NCBI GenBank assembly: GCA_002423105.1
Contig: DIUT01000043.1
Location: 84,942-148,941, forward strand
Direction of reading: 5' to 3'
Length of the DNA stretch: 64,000 nt
Origin: Geobacter sp. UBA6151
Lineage (GTDB): Bacteria; Desulfobacterota; Desulfuromonadia; Geobacterales; Pseudopelobacteraceae
Below are positions 14,129 to 22,579 of this stretch, one piece after another (position 1 is the stretch's first letter; each line of letters begins with the position of its first letter). Under the pieces are notes generated by a model. The model did not search any database. It was not told where the DNA came from and saw only the letters and a list, made by a program, of their open reading frames with translations. The translations under genes were made by a program, and so were the position numbers.

Positions 14129-16558
14129 ATGGATGCAGCCGAATATAAAGAAATCAGGTGGCTGTTTGACAACTACCTCCAGATGTACGCCTCGCGGGAT
14201 GACCAGCTTACCACCTGGTTCAGTGACGACTTTTCAGGTTTTACCGGAAGCGGTGACTTTCTGGTAAAGGACCGTGCAGCATGGGTTGCCATTACCCGCC
14301 TGGATTTCAGTCAGGTCAAAGATCCGATCCGTATCGAACTAAAAGATCTTGCCATCCAGTCACTTGCCGAAAACGTTGCGGTGACCACCGGGTTTTTCAA
14401 GATTCACCTGCCCATTGAAGATCATGTTCTGTCGCGGGAAACGGCCCGTCTGGTGCTGATTTTCCATAAAGAACCGGCAGGGTGGAAAATATCCCACAGC
14501 AGTATTTCCCTGCCATACTACATGGCCAGTGAAGGTGAAGTCTACCCCTTGAAAACGCTGGAGAAGCGTAACAAGCAACTGGAAGAGCAGATTGCAGAAA
14601 AGACGGCTCAGCTTTTCGAAGCAAACAGCAAGCTGCAACGTACCAATGAAGATCTGGAAAGAAAAATTGCCGAACAGAAGCAGACCGGGGAAGCGCTGCG
14701 GGAGAGTGAGAGCAAATACCGTCTGTTAACTGAGAATGCTTCTGATGTGGTCTGGAGGCTGGACAGCGAATATCGCTTTACCTATGTCAGTCCGGCGGAT
14801 GAACGGCTGCGCGGCTACAGGGCTGACGAAGTGATAGGCCACCATGTTTTTGAAATATTTAACGAGGAAGGGATTGCAACAATCAAAAAAATGGCTCAAC
14901 TGCGGCAGGAGGCTGAACAACGCGGAACGCTGACGAGCACCATAACGTTTGAGGCAGAACATCGCTGCAAGGATGGCAGATGGTTGTGGGCAGAAATACG
15001 CTACTCGGCAGAGCGTGATGCAGATGGAAACACTACCGGGTTCTACGGCATAACCCGGGAAATAACCGAGCGCAAGCTGGCAGAGGATGCATCACGCCGT
15101 GCCAAGGCTGCTGCCGAAGAGGCCAGTAAAGCCAAGAGTCAGTTCCTGGCCACCATGAGTCATGAGATCCGCACGCCGCTGAACGCGCTGGTGGGATTCA
15201 GCACCTTGGCCCGCAAAGCCACTGATCCCGATAAAATCAATCAGTACCTGTCCATTCTGGAACAGTCGTCCCGTTCTCTGATGGATCTGGTCAATAACAT
15301 CCTGGACATGAGCAAGATTGAGGCGGGGCGGCTGGAGTTTGAGGCGGTACCGGTCAATCTGCGGCAGTTTGTCACCAGCCTGGAAGAGCAGTATCGTCAT
15401 CTGGCAAACCAGCAAATGTTGGGATTCCGGGTTTCTGTGGCCGATAATCTGCCAACCTGGGTTCTTGGCGATCCGGTTCGCCTGCGCCAGATCCTGGCCA
15501 ATTTGCTTTCCAATGCCATCAAGTTTACCGAAAGCGGAGAAGTCACCTGTTCGATCAGCTGCTTGCAGAAGGAAGGAGAGCAGATTGTCCGTTTCGAGGT
15601 GCGGGACAGCGGCATCGGCATTCCGGACTCTTTTCTGCCGGTGCTTTTTCAGCCCTTCCGTCAGCTTGATCCTACTATCTCCCGTAAATTCGGCGGCACC
15701 GGTCTTGGTCTGGCCATTGTTCACAGTCTGGTGGAGATGATGAAGGGGGCTATTGTTGTTGACAGCAGGGAAGGAGTCGGCAGTTGCTTTGTCGTCGACC
15801 TGCCGTTATCCGAGACAGAACCGCTCACGGAGGAGCTTCTTGCAACACCGGTAAAACTTGCCTCATGTGCAATCCTGGTGGTTGAGGATAATACCTTCAA
15901 CCGGCAACTGCTGGGGGATATCCTTACTTCATGGGGACATCGAGTGACGCTGGCTGAAGATGGTCATCAGGCCTTGCCGTTAACGGAACAGCAGCAGTTC
16001 GATCTGATTCTGCTGGATATTCGTATGCCCGGTATTGACGGCATCGAGGTTGCCCGTAGGGTAAGGCAGCGGGAACAGGAGCGTTCAGAAACAGCGGTGC
16101 CGATCATCGCCATCACCGCCGACGCCGATGCAGCCACCCGTGAAGCCTGCCATGCCGCCGGAATCAATGCGGTGCTGCCAAAACCGATCATGCCGGAGCA
16201 GCTGGCACGAGCCATTGCCCATCAGTGCGAAGGGATGATGGATGTCTCTCCGGAACAGCAACCATTGCTGAATGTGCAGGCTCTGGAGGGATTGAACAAC
16301 AATCATGAACGTATCCACAGTTTTCAGGAAATGTTGCTGACGGACATTAACAATGAACTGCGCTGTCTGCATATCTCACTTGAGCAGGGTGATCGAAAAG
16401 AGCTGGGCCGGGCTGCCCATACCTTGAAAGGGCTGTACGGGTATCTGACAGACCGGCAGCCGGTGGAACTGGCTGGCTGGATTCAGCACAATGCGTCATC
16501 TGCACCGCTTGAAGAGGTTCGGCGGGTGGTGGAACAACTGCGGACAAATCAAAAATAG
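14129..16558 (+). CDS. Hybrid sensor histidine kinase with N-terminal SnoaL-like domain, PAS, REC and HPt
   Basis: 809-aa cytoplasmic hybrid kinase with no membrane segment. Residues 1-135 form a SnoaL/NTF2-like domain, unusual as a kinase sensor module. They are followed by a coiled coil (145-200, EKRNKQLEEQIAEKTAQL), a PAS domain with PAC (200-315), HisKA with phospho-acceptor H345 (MSHEIRTPLNAL), a HATPase with GTGLGLAI, a receiver with D630 (LILLDIRMPG), and an HPt domain with H764 (AAHTLKGLYG). All phosphorelay residues are present. The ATG at 14129 follows GAGGT. The gene ends next to the sigma-54 activator gene (27 bp to its chosen start), so the pair probably forms a phosphorelay. The ligand of the SnoaL-like domain is unknown. 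Confidence 0.9.
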   Translation: MDAAEYKEIRWLFDNYLQMYASRDDQLTTWFSDDFSGFTGSGDFLVKDRAAWVAITRLDFSQVKDPIRIELKDLAIQSLAENVAVTTGFFKIHLPIEDHVLSRETARLVLIFHKEPAGWKISHSSISLPYYMASEGEVYPLKTLEKRNKQLEEQIAEKTAQLFEANSKLQRTNEDLERKIAEQKQTGEALRESESKYRLLTENASDVVWRLDSEYRFTYVSPADERLRGYRADEVIGHHVFEIFNEEGIATIKKMAQLRQEAEQRGTLTSTITFEAEHRCKDGRWLWAEIRYSAERDADGNTTGFYGITREITERKLAEDASRRAKAAAEEASKAKSQFLATMSHEIRTPLNALVGFSTLARKATDPDKINQYLSILEQSSRSLMDLVNNILDMSKIEAGRLEFEAVPVNLRQFVTSLEEQYRHLANQQMLGFRVSVADNLPTWVLGDPVRLRQILANLLSNAIKFTESGEVTCSISCLQKEGEQIVRFEVRDSGIGIPDSFLPVLFQPFRQLDPTISRKFGGTGLGLAIVHSLVEMMKGAIVVDSREGVGSCFVVDLPLSETEPLTEELLATPVKLASCAILVVEDNTFNRQLLGDILTSWGHRVTLAEDGHQALPLTEQQQFDLILLDIRMPGIDGIEVARRVRQREQERSETAVPIIAITADADAATREACHAAGINAVLPKPIMPEQLARAIAHQCEGMMDVSPEQQPLLNVQALEGLNNNHERIHSFQEMLLTDINNELRCLHISLEQGDRKELGRAAHTLKGLYGYLTDRQPVELAGWIQHNASSAPLEEVRRVVEQLRTNQK

Positions 16559-16585
16559 ATGGTAGGTGGGCCAGGAGAATACCGG

Positions 16586-17944
16586 ATGAACGTTGTTGCA
16601 CGAATACTGGTGGTTGACGATACGCAGAGCTTCCGCTTTATGATCAAGGGCTATCTGGATGATGCCGGGTACCAGACAACCTGCGCTGCCGGAGGACCAG
16701 AGGCCTTGGCGGAATTGGAACAGACCCCCTTTGATCTGGTGTTGTCTGACATGGTGATGCCGGAGATGGACGGGCTTGCCTTGCTGCATCAGATCCGCAG
16801 TCGCTATCCGCTGCTGCCCTTTGTGCTGATTACTGCCCACGGCAGTGTTGACAGCGCTGTGGCGGCCATGAAAGAGGGGGCGGATGATTATCTGTTGAAA
16901 CCGCTGAACTGGGAAGAGCTGCTGGTGGTGGTGGAACGTCTGCTGGAACATGCCCGGCTGCGGGTCAGTTACGACCGGATGCTGGATTCCGAGCGGGAAC
17001 AGTACAGTTTTCAGAACATAACCTCTGTTTCGTCCGTCATGGGCAAGACCTTAGCTATAGCACAGCAGGTGGCCGCCTCATCCCGTACTACCGTTTCCCT
17101 CTATGGCGAAAGCGGGGTGGGGAAGGAGGTGCTGGCCCGAGCCATCCATATAGCCTCGGGGCAGAGCATGACCAGCTTTGTGGCGGTGAACTGCGCCGCC
17201 ATACCGGAAACCCTGTTGGAGAGTGAGTTGTTCGGCCATGTCAAAGGAGCTTTTACCGGAGCCGACCACGAACGTGAAGGCAAATGCAGCCGGGCCCAGG
17301 GCGGCACCCTGTTTCTGGATGAGATCGGCGACATGCCGCTGTCGCTGCAACCAAAACTGCTGCGCCTGCTTGAGGAGCACAGTTATGAGAAGGTCGGCTC
17401 AGACCGGCCAATTCCTCTGGATTGCCGAATCATCGTCGCCACCCATCGCAATCTTGATGAATGCTGCAAACAGGGGAGTTTCCGGCGCGACCTCTACCAT
17501 CGTCTGAACATCTTCCCCATTTTTATCCCTCCTTTGCGCGAACGGCGGGAAGATATTCCGCGGCTGGCGGAGCTTTTTCTGGATGATTTCAGGCAGCATC
17601 AGGGCAAGCCGTTGCCCGGTCTTTCCAGGTCGGCCCTTGATCTGCTGATGTCACATGACTGGCCGGGCAACGTCCGGGAGCTGCGCAACCTGCTTGAATA
17701 CGCCACCATCGTCACCAGCGGCGACCTGATCCGACCGGAGCACCTGCGCCTGCAACAGCAGGTTGAGTCGTGCCATGAAGAGCTGGACAATGACCGGATT
17801 ACCCTGTCTTTTAACTTTTCCTGTGCAGAGTTTTCACTTGATGCCGTCAATCAACGGTTGATGACATGGGCATTGGAGAAGTGTCATAACAACAAATCCT
17901 CTGCCGCACGGCTCCTGAAGGCCTCCCGCAAACTGTTTTACTAA
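16586..17944 (+). CDS. NtrC-family sigma-54 response regulator with shortened C-terminal HTH
   Basis: 452-aa enhancer-binding regulator. It has a receiver domain with D55 (LVLSDMVMPEMDG), a AAA+ domain with Walker A GESGVGKE, the sigma-54 contact motif GAFTGA at 221-226, Walker B GGTLFLDEIGD and an arginine-finger region, then a Fis-type HTH (about 412-452). The HTH stops early: the usual ending SRKTLYRRLKEYGI is here SRKLFY followed by a stop, so about eight to ten residues of the recognition helix end are missing. Start ATG 16586 has AGGAGA upstream. The partner kinase is the gene before it. Palindromic TGTCC-N6-GGACA sites directly downstream are candidates for its own binding sites. The truncation may be natural or a recent frameshift. 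Confidence 0.9.
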   Translation: MNVVARILVVDDTQSFRFMIKGYLDDAGYQTTCAAGGPEALAELEQTPFDLVLSDMVMPEMDGLALLHQIRSRYPLLPFVLITAHGSVDSAVAAMKEGADDYLLKPLNWEELLVVVERLLEHARLRVSYDRMLDSEREQYSFQNITSVSSVMGKTLAIAQQVAASSRTTVSLYGESGVGKEVLARAIHIASGQSMTSFVAVNCAAIPETLLESELFGHVKGAFTGADHEREGKCSRAQGGTLFLDEIGDMPLSLQPKLLRLLEEHSYEKVGSDRPIPLDCRIIVATHRNLDECCKQGSFRRDLYHRLNIFPIFIPPLRERREDIPRLAELFLDDFRQHQGKPLPGLSRSALDLLMSHDWPGNVRELRNLLEYATIVTSGDLIRPEHLRLQQQVESCHEELDNDRITLSFNFSCAEFSLDAVNQRLMTWALEKCHNNKSSAARLLKASRKLFY

Positions 17945-17979
17945 TCTTGCCCCCCCACCTCCATGTATTGTCTCTATTT

Positions 17980-18004
17980 GGACATTTTGTCCCGACAGGG
18001 ACAA
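17980..18004. promoter_or_regulatory. Compound palindrome GGACA-N3-TGTCC-N6-GGACA, candidate activator site
   Basis: GGACATTTTGTCC (17980-17992) overlaps TTGTCCC-GACA-GGGACAA (17987-18004), so one TGTCC half site is shared by two inverted repeats. It lies 35 bp after the sigma-54 activator gene and about 155 bp before the next coding start, with a matching site at 18109. This spacing and symmetry suit an upstream activating sequence for an NtrC-type dimer. The binding protein is an inference. Confidence 0.55.
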
Positions 18005-18055
18005 TGCTCCTTTGTTACATCCATATAACTATCCGAAAATTTACGTACTTCATAT

Positions 18056-18073
18056 TTGGCATGGATTTCGCCA
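18056..18073 (+). promoter_or_regulatory. Possible sigma-54 promoter
   Basis: TTGGCATGGATTTCGCCA has GG-N10-GC spacing (GG at 18058, GC at 18070) and a good -24 box (TTGGCATGG), but its -12 box (TCGCC) departs from TTGCA. It is about 55 bp downstream of the compound TGTCC/GGACA palindrome and about 87 bp before the ATG at 18160. Position supports it more than sequence does. Confidence 0.4.
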
Positions 18074-18108
18074 CCAATGCTTGCAGCAGGCACTTGCCAA
18101 GACAGAGT

Positions 18109-18124
18109 TGTCCCGTTTTGGACA
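18109..18124. promoter_or_regulatory. Second TGTCC-N6-GGACA palindrome
   Basis: TGTCC-CGTTTT-GGACA repeats the half sites and the 6-bp spacing of the copy at 17988-18003, 121 bp further on. It lies 35 bp before the ATG at 18160 and would fall downstream of the candidate promoter at 18056. It could therefore be a second activator site or an operator that limits transcription. Confidence 0.5.
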
Positions 18125-18159
18125 GGTGCGTGTATCCAGTCACCAAAAAGGAGCAGGCC

Positions 18160-18534
18160 ATGTCAATTACTCCCATAACCACAGAGACGCAAAAGCCTTT
18201 ACAGCCGGTTGCCCCGGCAGAACAGCTGGTAAAGAAAGCGTCTTCGGCAATCGATGAGTCGGCAAACCAAGCAGTGCAAGCAGGCGTTGCCGATACAACC
18301 TCCAGCAACAAGGTTGCATCCATAAAGAAACAGTCCCTGGATGCCGGAGCCGAAGATCGACAATCCAGCCGGTCGATGAATCACGTGCTTGCGGAGTATG
18401 ACCAACAGGGCAAGGCACGGACCAAGTTCATGGATAGCAATAATAACGTTGTTTACCAGGTTCCCACCGAGATGGTAGCCAAGCTGGAAGACCGGATGTC
18501 GAACATTGAGACATCCGCCAAAACAAAAGGTTAA
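18160..18534 (+). CDS. Small cytoplasmic protein, FlaG-like C-terminal motif
   Basis: 124 aa, no signal peptide or membrane segment. The first 80 residues are polar and low in complexity (Ala, Ser, Gln, Lys). The last 40 carry a pattern, KFMDSNNNVVYQVPTEMVAKLEDRM, which resembles the end of FlaG/YvyC-type proteins (a strand with 'G-x-V-I-x-Q-I-P-x-E', then a helix). The ATG at 18160 has AAGGAG 6 nt upstream and follows the TGTCC/GGACA palindromes, so it is probably the first gene controlled by them. The RiPP-like gene at 18555 follows after 20 bp. No flagellar genes are nearby; the FlaG similarity is by eye only. Confidence 0.6.
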   Translation: MSITPITTETQKPLQPVAPAEQLVKKASSAIDESANQAVQAGVADTTSSNKVASIKKQSLDAGAEDRQSSRSMNHVLAEYDQQGKARTKFMDSNNNVVYQVPTEMVAKLEDRMSNIETSAKTKG

Positions 18535-18554
18535 GTTGCCGCGTGGGAGGTGTC

Positions 18555-18773
18555 ATGTCACAGGAAATGGTTGAGCGGTTATTGGGACGGCTGATCACTG
18601 ACGAGCGGTTTCGTCGTGCTGCAAAAGAATCCCTGGAAGCAGCCTGCATGCAGGGAGGATATCGGCTTACTACGGCAGAGCTGTTGTTGCTCTCCAGCAG
18701 CCTTGAATTGCAACGCATAGCAAATATTGCAGAGAGTCTTGATTCTGGCCTGTGCCGAGCGGGTAGTGAATAA
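18555..18773 (+). CDS. Small RiPP-precursor-like protein (Franean1_4349-type)
   Basis: 72 aa. The N-terminal pattern SQEMVERLLGRLITDERFRRAAKE, then a mid-region helix LTTAELLLLSSL and a short tail ESLDSGLCRAGSE, recalls the Franean1_4349 family of putative ribosomal peptide precursors, whose leaders read SQE-x-ERVLGRL-x-TD-x-EFR. GGGAGG lies 4 nt before the ATG at 18555; a GTG four codons earlier overlaps that site and is less likely. It sits between the FlaG-like gene and a Tat metallophosphoesterase gene (18 bp downstream). No maturation enzyme is adjacent, so whether it is modified is open; it could also be a small regulatory or carrier protein. Confidence 0.55.
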   Translation: MSQEMVERLLGRLITDERFRRAAKESLEAACMQGGYRLTTAELLLLSSSLELQRIANIAESLDSGLCRAGSE

Positions 18774-18791
18774 CAACCAAAGGAGGGGCAG

Positions 18792-20900
18792 ATGAGTAAC
18801 CACGATAAGGAACAGAAAATAAGTGGTGAAGTAACGCGGCGGGATTTTATCAAATACACTGCCGGAACAGCAGCCTGCATTTCACTGGGAAGTTTCAGCT
18901 ATGGCTGTGGCAGTGACAGCTCCCCACAGGTCTCAGGCTACCCCATTGACTCCATGGTGGTGAAGACGAGCGAGCGGATGATCTCGTTCCCCTATACTCC
19001 GGCTTCCAACCCAGTCACACCCGGACAGATGCCGAACCCGGCTGACCCGAAACTAAGCCCCAAAGGTGGCACTGCGCTTACGTGGGATAAGCTGAGCCAG
19101 ATTCAGGACTATGACAGCCTGGGTTATGGCAAATGGACATACGTCGACTGGCCGCTCCCGGTGGTGCAGCGGACCGACATTATGCCGTCCACGTTTAGTG
19201 CTGCGTCAGTCACCAAAAAGACACGGTTGCTGAACTTCTTTGCCATGACCGATATCCATCTGACTGACAAGGAAGCGCCAAACCAGTTGATCTATCTCCA
19301 GCAAAGCCTTCCTGGATTTGCTGGACAAAACAGCTCGATCTACTCCGGTGTTATGCTGTACACTCCCCAGGTCTTTGATGCTGCCATTCAGACCGCAAAC
19401 GCCCTGCATAAGAAAGATCCCTTTGATTTTTTTATCTCGCTGGGGGATGTCTGCAACACCAGTATGTACAACGAACTCAGGTGGTATCTTGATATCATTG
19501 ATGGCAAGGTGATTACCCCCAGTTCCGGCGATCATCGTGGCGCTGACACCATTGATTACCAGAAGCCATTTAAGGCAGCTGGTCTGGACAATACCATCCC
19601 GTTTTATCAGACGCTTGGTAACCATGACCACTTCATGATCGGTTCATTTCCTGTCTATCAGACTGCTGGCCTTGCTGATTCATACATCAGTGATACGGTT
19701 TGGTCAGTGTCGAATGATCTGCTTACCCCTGTCACTCTCAAGGAACCAGCCAAATTCCCTGCCAATATCGACAATACCAGACGAAATAATGCAAATGACA
19801 GATATTATCAGGGCGTCATTGATGGCACAACCCGGTTAGGAACTATTAAACATGCAGGAACACACGCAACGGCCCCCAAGGTGGTGGCTGATCCCAACCG
19901 CCGTTCTTTGCATAGAGCAGAATGGATTCAGGAGTTTTTTAACAGCACCACCAGTCCGAAGGGCCATGGGTTTAACCTGGTTTCATCCAACAAAAATTTT
20001 GGTTTGGTTGCGGCTGCTGATAGAGCCGGTTTTGCCTGTTACAGCTTTGTGCCCAAGGCAAATGTACCGCTGAAGGTGATTGTGCTGGATGATACCCAGC
20101 GGGAAGACGACGGTTCTCTTGATATCCATGGTCACGGCTTTCTTGATGCGTCACGCTGGGCCTGGCTTCAGGCTGAGCTTGCAGATGGTCAGGCAGCCAA
20201 ACAGTTGATGATCATTGCCTGCCATATTCCGATCTGCGTTGCCAATGTTGGCACTGAATTGGAATGGTGGCTTGGCGATTCGAACGCCACAATCACGAAT
20301 GCCTGTACGATAACAGAGCTGGTCACGACTCTTCAGAACACTACGAACCTGCTGATGTGGATTTCCGGGCATCGTCACGTAAATCACGTCAAGGCTTTTG
20401 TTTCGCCTGATCCGGCGGGTGCCCCTGAAAAAGGATTCTGGCAGGTTGAAAGCTCATCATTGCGCGACTTCCCGCAACAGTTCCGCACCTTTGAAATCTT
20501 TATCAACAGCGATTACAGCATTTCCATTGAGGCGGTGAACGTCGATATAGCAGTGAAAGAGGGGACGCCTGCGGCAACATCAAGGAAGTATGCCATTGCA
20601 ACGCAGCAGATCCTTCATAATGAGCTCAAAGGGAATCCGCCAAACTATCAGACCATGTTTGGAGTTGATTTCGGTCCTGTAGACCCCACTCGTCCACGGG
20701 CTGGTGATTCAACAGACGTGGTGCCAGTAGCCCCAACTGACCCGTCAATCCAGTTTGTAGATCTTACCGCACAAGGGGTTCCGTACAATGCCTCCTACAA
20801 CGCCCAGCTGTTCAAGCAGCTGAGCCCGGCGATGAAGGCCCATTTGCAGACCTTGTATCCGACCATCACTTCTATGGATATGAACTCACTACTAAGCTGA
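18792..20900 (+). CDS. Tat-exported metallophosphoesterase, TIGR03768-like (copy 1)
   Basis: 702-aa exported calcineurin-like phosphoesterase. The Tat motif R16-R17-D-F-I-K and a hydrophobic stretch are followed by a Cys (SYGCGS), so lipid anchoring is possible. The metal-binding motifs are intact: D154-x-H156 (TDIHLTD), G-D219 (LGDVCN), N277-H278-D279 (GNHDHF), a histidine in ACHIPI and H527-x-H529 (GHRHVNH). The family is long and substrate-undefined; it is often annotated as the RPA4764-type metallophosphoesterase. The gene has a second copy at 24594 with an almost identical signal region, and a 3'-end fragment at 22580. A strong terminator follows at 20944. AGGAGG precedes the ATG. Confidence 0.88.
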   Translation: MSNHDKEQKISGEVTRRDFIKYTAGTAACISLGSFSYGCGSDSSPQVSGYPIDSMVVKTSERMISFPYTPASNPVTPGQMPNPADPKLSPKGGTALTWDKLSQIQDYDSLGYGKWTYVDWPLPVVQRTDIMPSTFSAASVTKKTRLLNFFAMTDIHLTDKEAPNQLIYLQQSLPGFAGQNSSIYSGVMLYTPQVFDAAIQTANALHKKDPFDFFISLGDVCNTSMYNELRWYLDIIDGKVITPSSGDHRGADTIDYQKPFKAAGLDNTIPFYQTLGNHDHFMIGSFPVYQTAGLADSYISDTVWSVSNDLLTPVTLKEPAKFPANIDNTRRNNANDRYYQGVIDGTTRLGTIKHAGTHATAPKVVADPNRRSLHRAEWIQEFFNSTTSPKGHGFNLVSSNKNFGLVAAADRAGFACYSFVPKANVPLKVIVLDDTQREDDGSLDIHGHGFLDASRWAWLQAELADGQAAKQLMIIACHIPICVANVGTELEWWLGDSNATITNACTITELVTTLQNTTNLLMWISGHRHVNHVKAFVSPDPAGAPEKGFWQVESSSLRDFPQQFRTFEIFINSDYSISIEAVNVDIAVKEGTPAATSRKYAIATQQILHNELKGNPPNYQTMFGVDFGPVDPTRPRAGDSTDVVPVAPTDPSIQFVDLTAQGVPYNASYNAQLFKQLSPAMKAHLQTLYPTITSMDMNSLLS

Positions 20901-20943
20901 TAATCACTGAATAATTTTCGGATACCGGGACGGGACTGAGGCA

Positions 20944-20981
20944 AAGGCTCAACAGGCAAGCAACGCTTGTTGAGCCTTTTT
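20944..20981 (+). terminator. Rho-independent terminator
   Basis: An 11-bp stem AAGGCTCAACA / TGTTGAGCCTT with a 13-nt loop, followed by a run of T residues. It ends the transcript of the first metallophosphoesterase gene. Confidence 0.88.
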
Positions 20982-21002
20982 CATGAACGAGAGGCCACCA
21001 AA

Positions 21003-21080
21003 ATGAAGCTGTTCACCGCCATCAAACACGACTTTGCCTTCACCCTGCTCCTGATCATCCAGGGAGGATTGTACAGATGA
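21003..21080 (+). CDS. Possible 25-aa upstream ORF, stop overlapping the next start
   Basis: ATG at 21003 after GAGAGG encodes MKLFTAIKHDF plus a hydrophobic stretch, ending in a TGA that overlaps the ATG at 21077 (ATGA). The second half of the ORF contains the GGGAGGA ribosome site of the lipoprotein gene. Such an overlap fits translational coupling. The first ten residues also look like the start of an ABC-2-type permease, so it may be a decayed remnant instead. There is no further support. Confidence 0.3.
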   Translation: MKLFTAIKHDFAFTLLLIIQGGLYR

Positions 21081-22579
21081 AAAAAATTACCACTGTCTGG
21101 TCGCTGTTTTTGCTCCTTGCCCTGACGCTGCTGGCAGGCTGTGCAAACGATTCAGGCTCAAGTCCACCGGCACCGCTCAGCCCCAGCAACATCAACCTGG
21201 TTTTTGTGGTGAGCCCGGATCTGGCCTATAGCACCCCCGGTGATATCCAGCCGGACACGGCAAATCTTACCAGCCAGGGGCTTAACCGCTCGCTTCAACT
21301 GGCAACCTACCTGCAACAGCAGGTGCTGGGGGGTAAGAATGTAACCAGTATCTACACCATCTCACCGATGAGCCACCTGCAGACCGCCAACAACTACCCG
21401 GACATGACAGCGATCGGGTTTATCCAGCAGTTTGCCCTGCTCAATCAAATTACGTTGCAGGTTGATGGAAACGGGACCAGCTATACCGCACATAACTACC
21501 CGATCAATGTATCCTATGCCAAGGCCGAGGGGGTGCCAACTGGCGTTATACCCTCATCCGCCTATTGTCCAGATTGTAGCGGGTTGGATTTCAACAACAC
21601 CGCAGGCATTAACGACACGCTGGTGTCAGGGATCATCGACAAGAAAACACCGGGTTTTTATGTTTTCTCCGCACCTTGGAAGACGGTCAGCGCCATGCTG
21701 GCTCAAATCAACACCAGCTACGGCTACAACCTGAGCCTGCCAACGGCATTCCAGGGCAGCAATTACATCTATGCCTTGTCGATCCCGATCCCGACCACCG
21801 GGAGCGCCAGTCTGCTGTCCTACAACAGCAACCTGAATCCGCCGAATACTTATCCGGTGTTTCCCTCCACAGTGCCAAGCGCTGCATGCACCAATCAGTA
21901 CCAGCCGTATTTCAGCACGGTGTTGACTGGCGGCGTGCATGGTGTTGTCGTCCCGACCGGCATAACGACCAATGCAACGTTCTATATTGTCCGGCATGCA
22001 GAGGCGCATCCGGATCTCGGGTTTGGATTTGATGACGGCAACTACGTGGCTGCCGGTCAATGGCGGGCGCTCTCCCTTGTGCATACGCTGAAGGGAAAAA
22101 TCAGTCCCACTATGGTTTATTCGGTTGATCCTGCCGGCATGTGGTACCCCAATCGTGATCTCAATGTTTCGTATATCAGGCCCTCACTAACCGTACTGCC
22201 ATACGCCATCGCCAATAATCTGCCTTATTACCTGGCGGCAGGGTTAAATTTTGGCACTTCGGGTGACCCGCTCGATCAAACCGTAGCGCAGAACACCAGT
22301 AATTTTTTCTTTACCGGCGGCAGATTTTCCAACCAAACCGTGCTGGTGGCATGGGAATCCGGGCATATCAGACCGTTTATCAACGCCCTGATCAAAAGCT
22401 ATGGCAGCAACCTGCCACTGCTGGATACCACAAGCCTACCCAACGGTGGCTGGCCACCTGCAGACTACGACACCATCTGGACGGTGAAATTGGATGCTCA
22501 AGGCAATCTGACCGTACATAATGCGCTGTGCGAAGGGATTGATTCTGCGAGTTTGCCGGTTATGGCGCCGTTCTTTTAA
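21077..22579 (+). CDS. Histidine-phosphatase-superfamily lipoprotein
   Basis: 500-aa lipoprotein: signal and lipobox LLAGC (Cys about 21). The first half has a TSQGLNRSLQLATYL segment and a motif like 'SP-x-S-H' that recalls half of a phosphoglycerate-mutase fold. The second half carries the catalytic RHAEAHP motif (R306-H307) and a second histidine H430 in ESGHIRPF, the usual pair in branch 1/2 histidine phosphatases. Phosphohydrolase activity is therefore likely but the substrate is unknown. It follows the terminator of the metallophosphoesterase gene. A degenerate 3' copy lies at 24333-24574. Four cysteines in the mature part may form disulfides in the periplasm. Confidence 0.72.
   Translation: MKKITTVWSLFLLLALTLLAGCANDSGSSPPAPLSPSNINLVFVVSPDLAYSTPGDIQPDTANLTSQGLNRSLQLATYLQQQVLGGKNVTSIYTISPMSHLQTANNYPDMTAIGFIQQFALLNQITLQVDGNGTSYTAHNYPINVSYAKAEGVPTGVIPSSAYCPDCSGLDFNNTAGINDTLVSGIIDKKTPGFYVFSAPWKTVSAMLAQINTSYGYNLSLPTAFQGSNYIYALSIPIPTTGSASLLSYNSNLNPPNTYPVFPSTVPSAACTNQYQPYFSTVLTGGVHGVVVPTGITTNATFYIVRHAEAHPDLGFGFDDGNYVAAGQWRALSLVHTLKGKISPTMVYSVDPAGMWYPNRDLNVSYIRPSLTVLPYAIANNLPYYLAAGLNFGTSGDPLDQTVAQNTSNFFFTGGRFSNQTVLVAWESGHIRPFINALIKSYGSNLPLLDTTSLPNGGWPPADYDTIWTVKLDAQGNLTVHNALCEGIDSASLPVMAPFF

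Noticed and set aside
13554..14267. Plus-strand open frame antisense to ovoA reaching into the kinase gene
   Set aside because: ovoA has complete motifs on the other strand and the frame shows no family signature.
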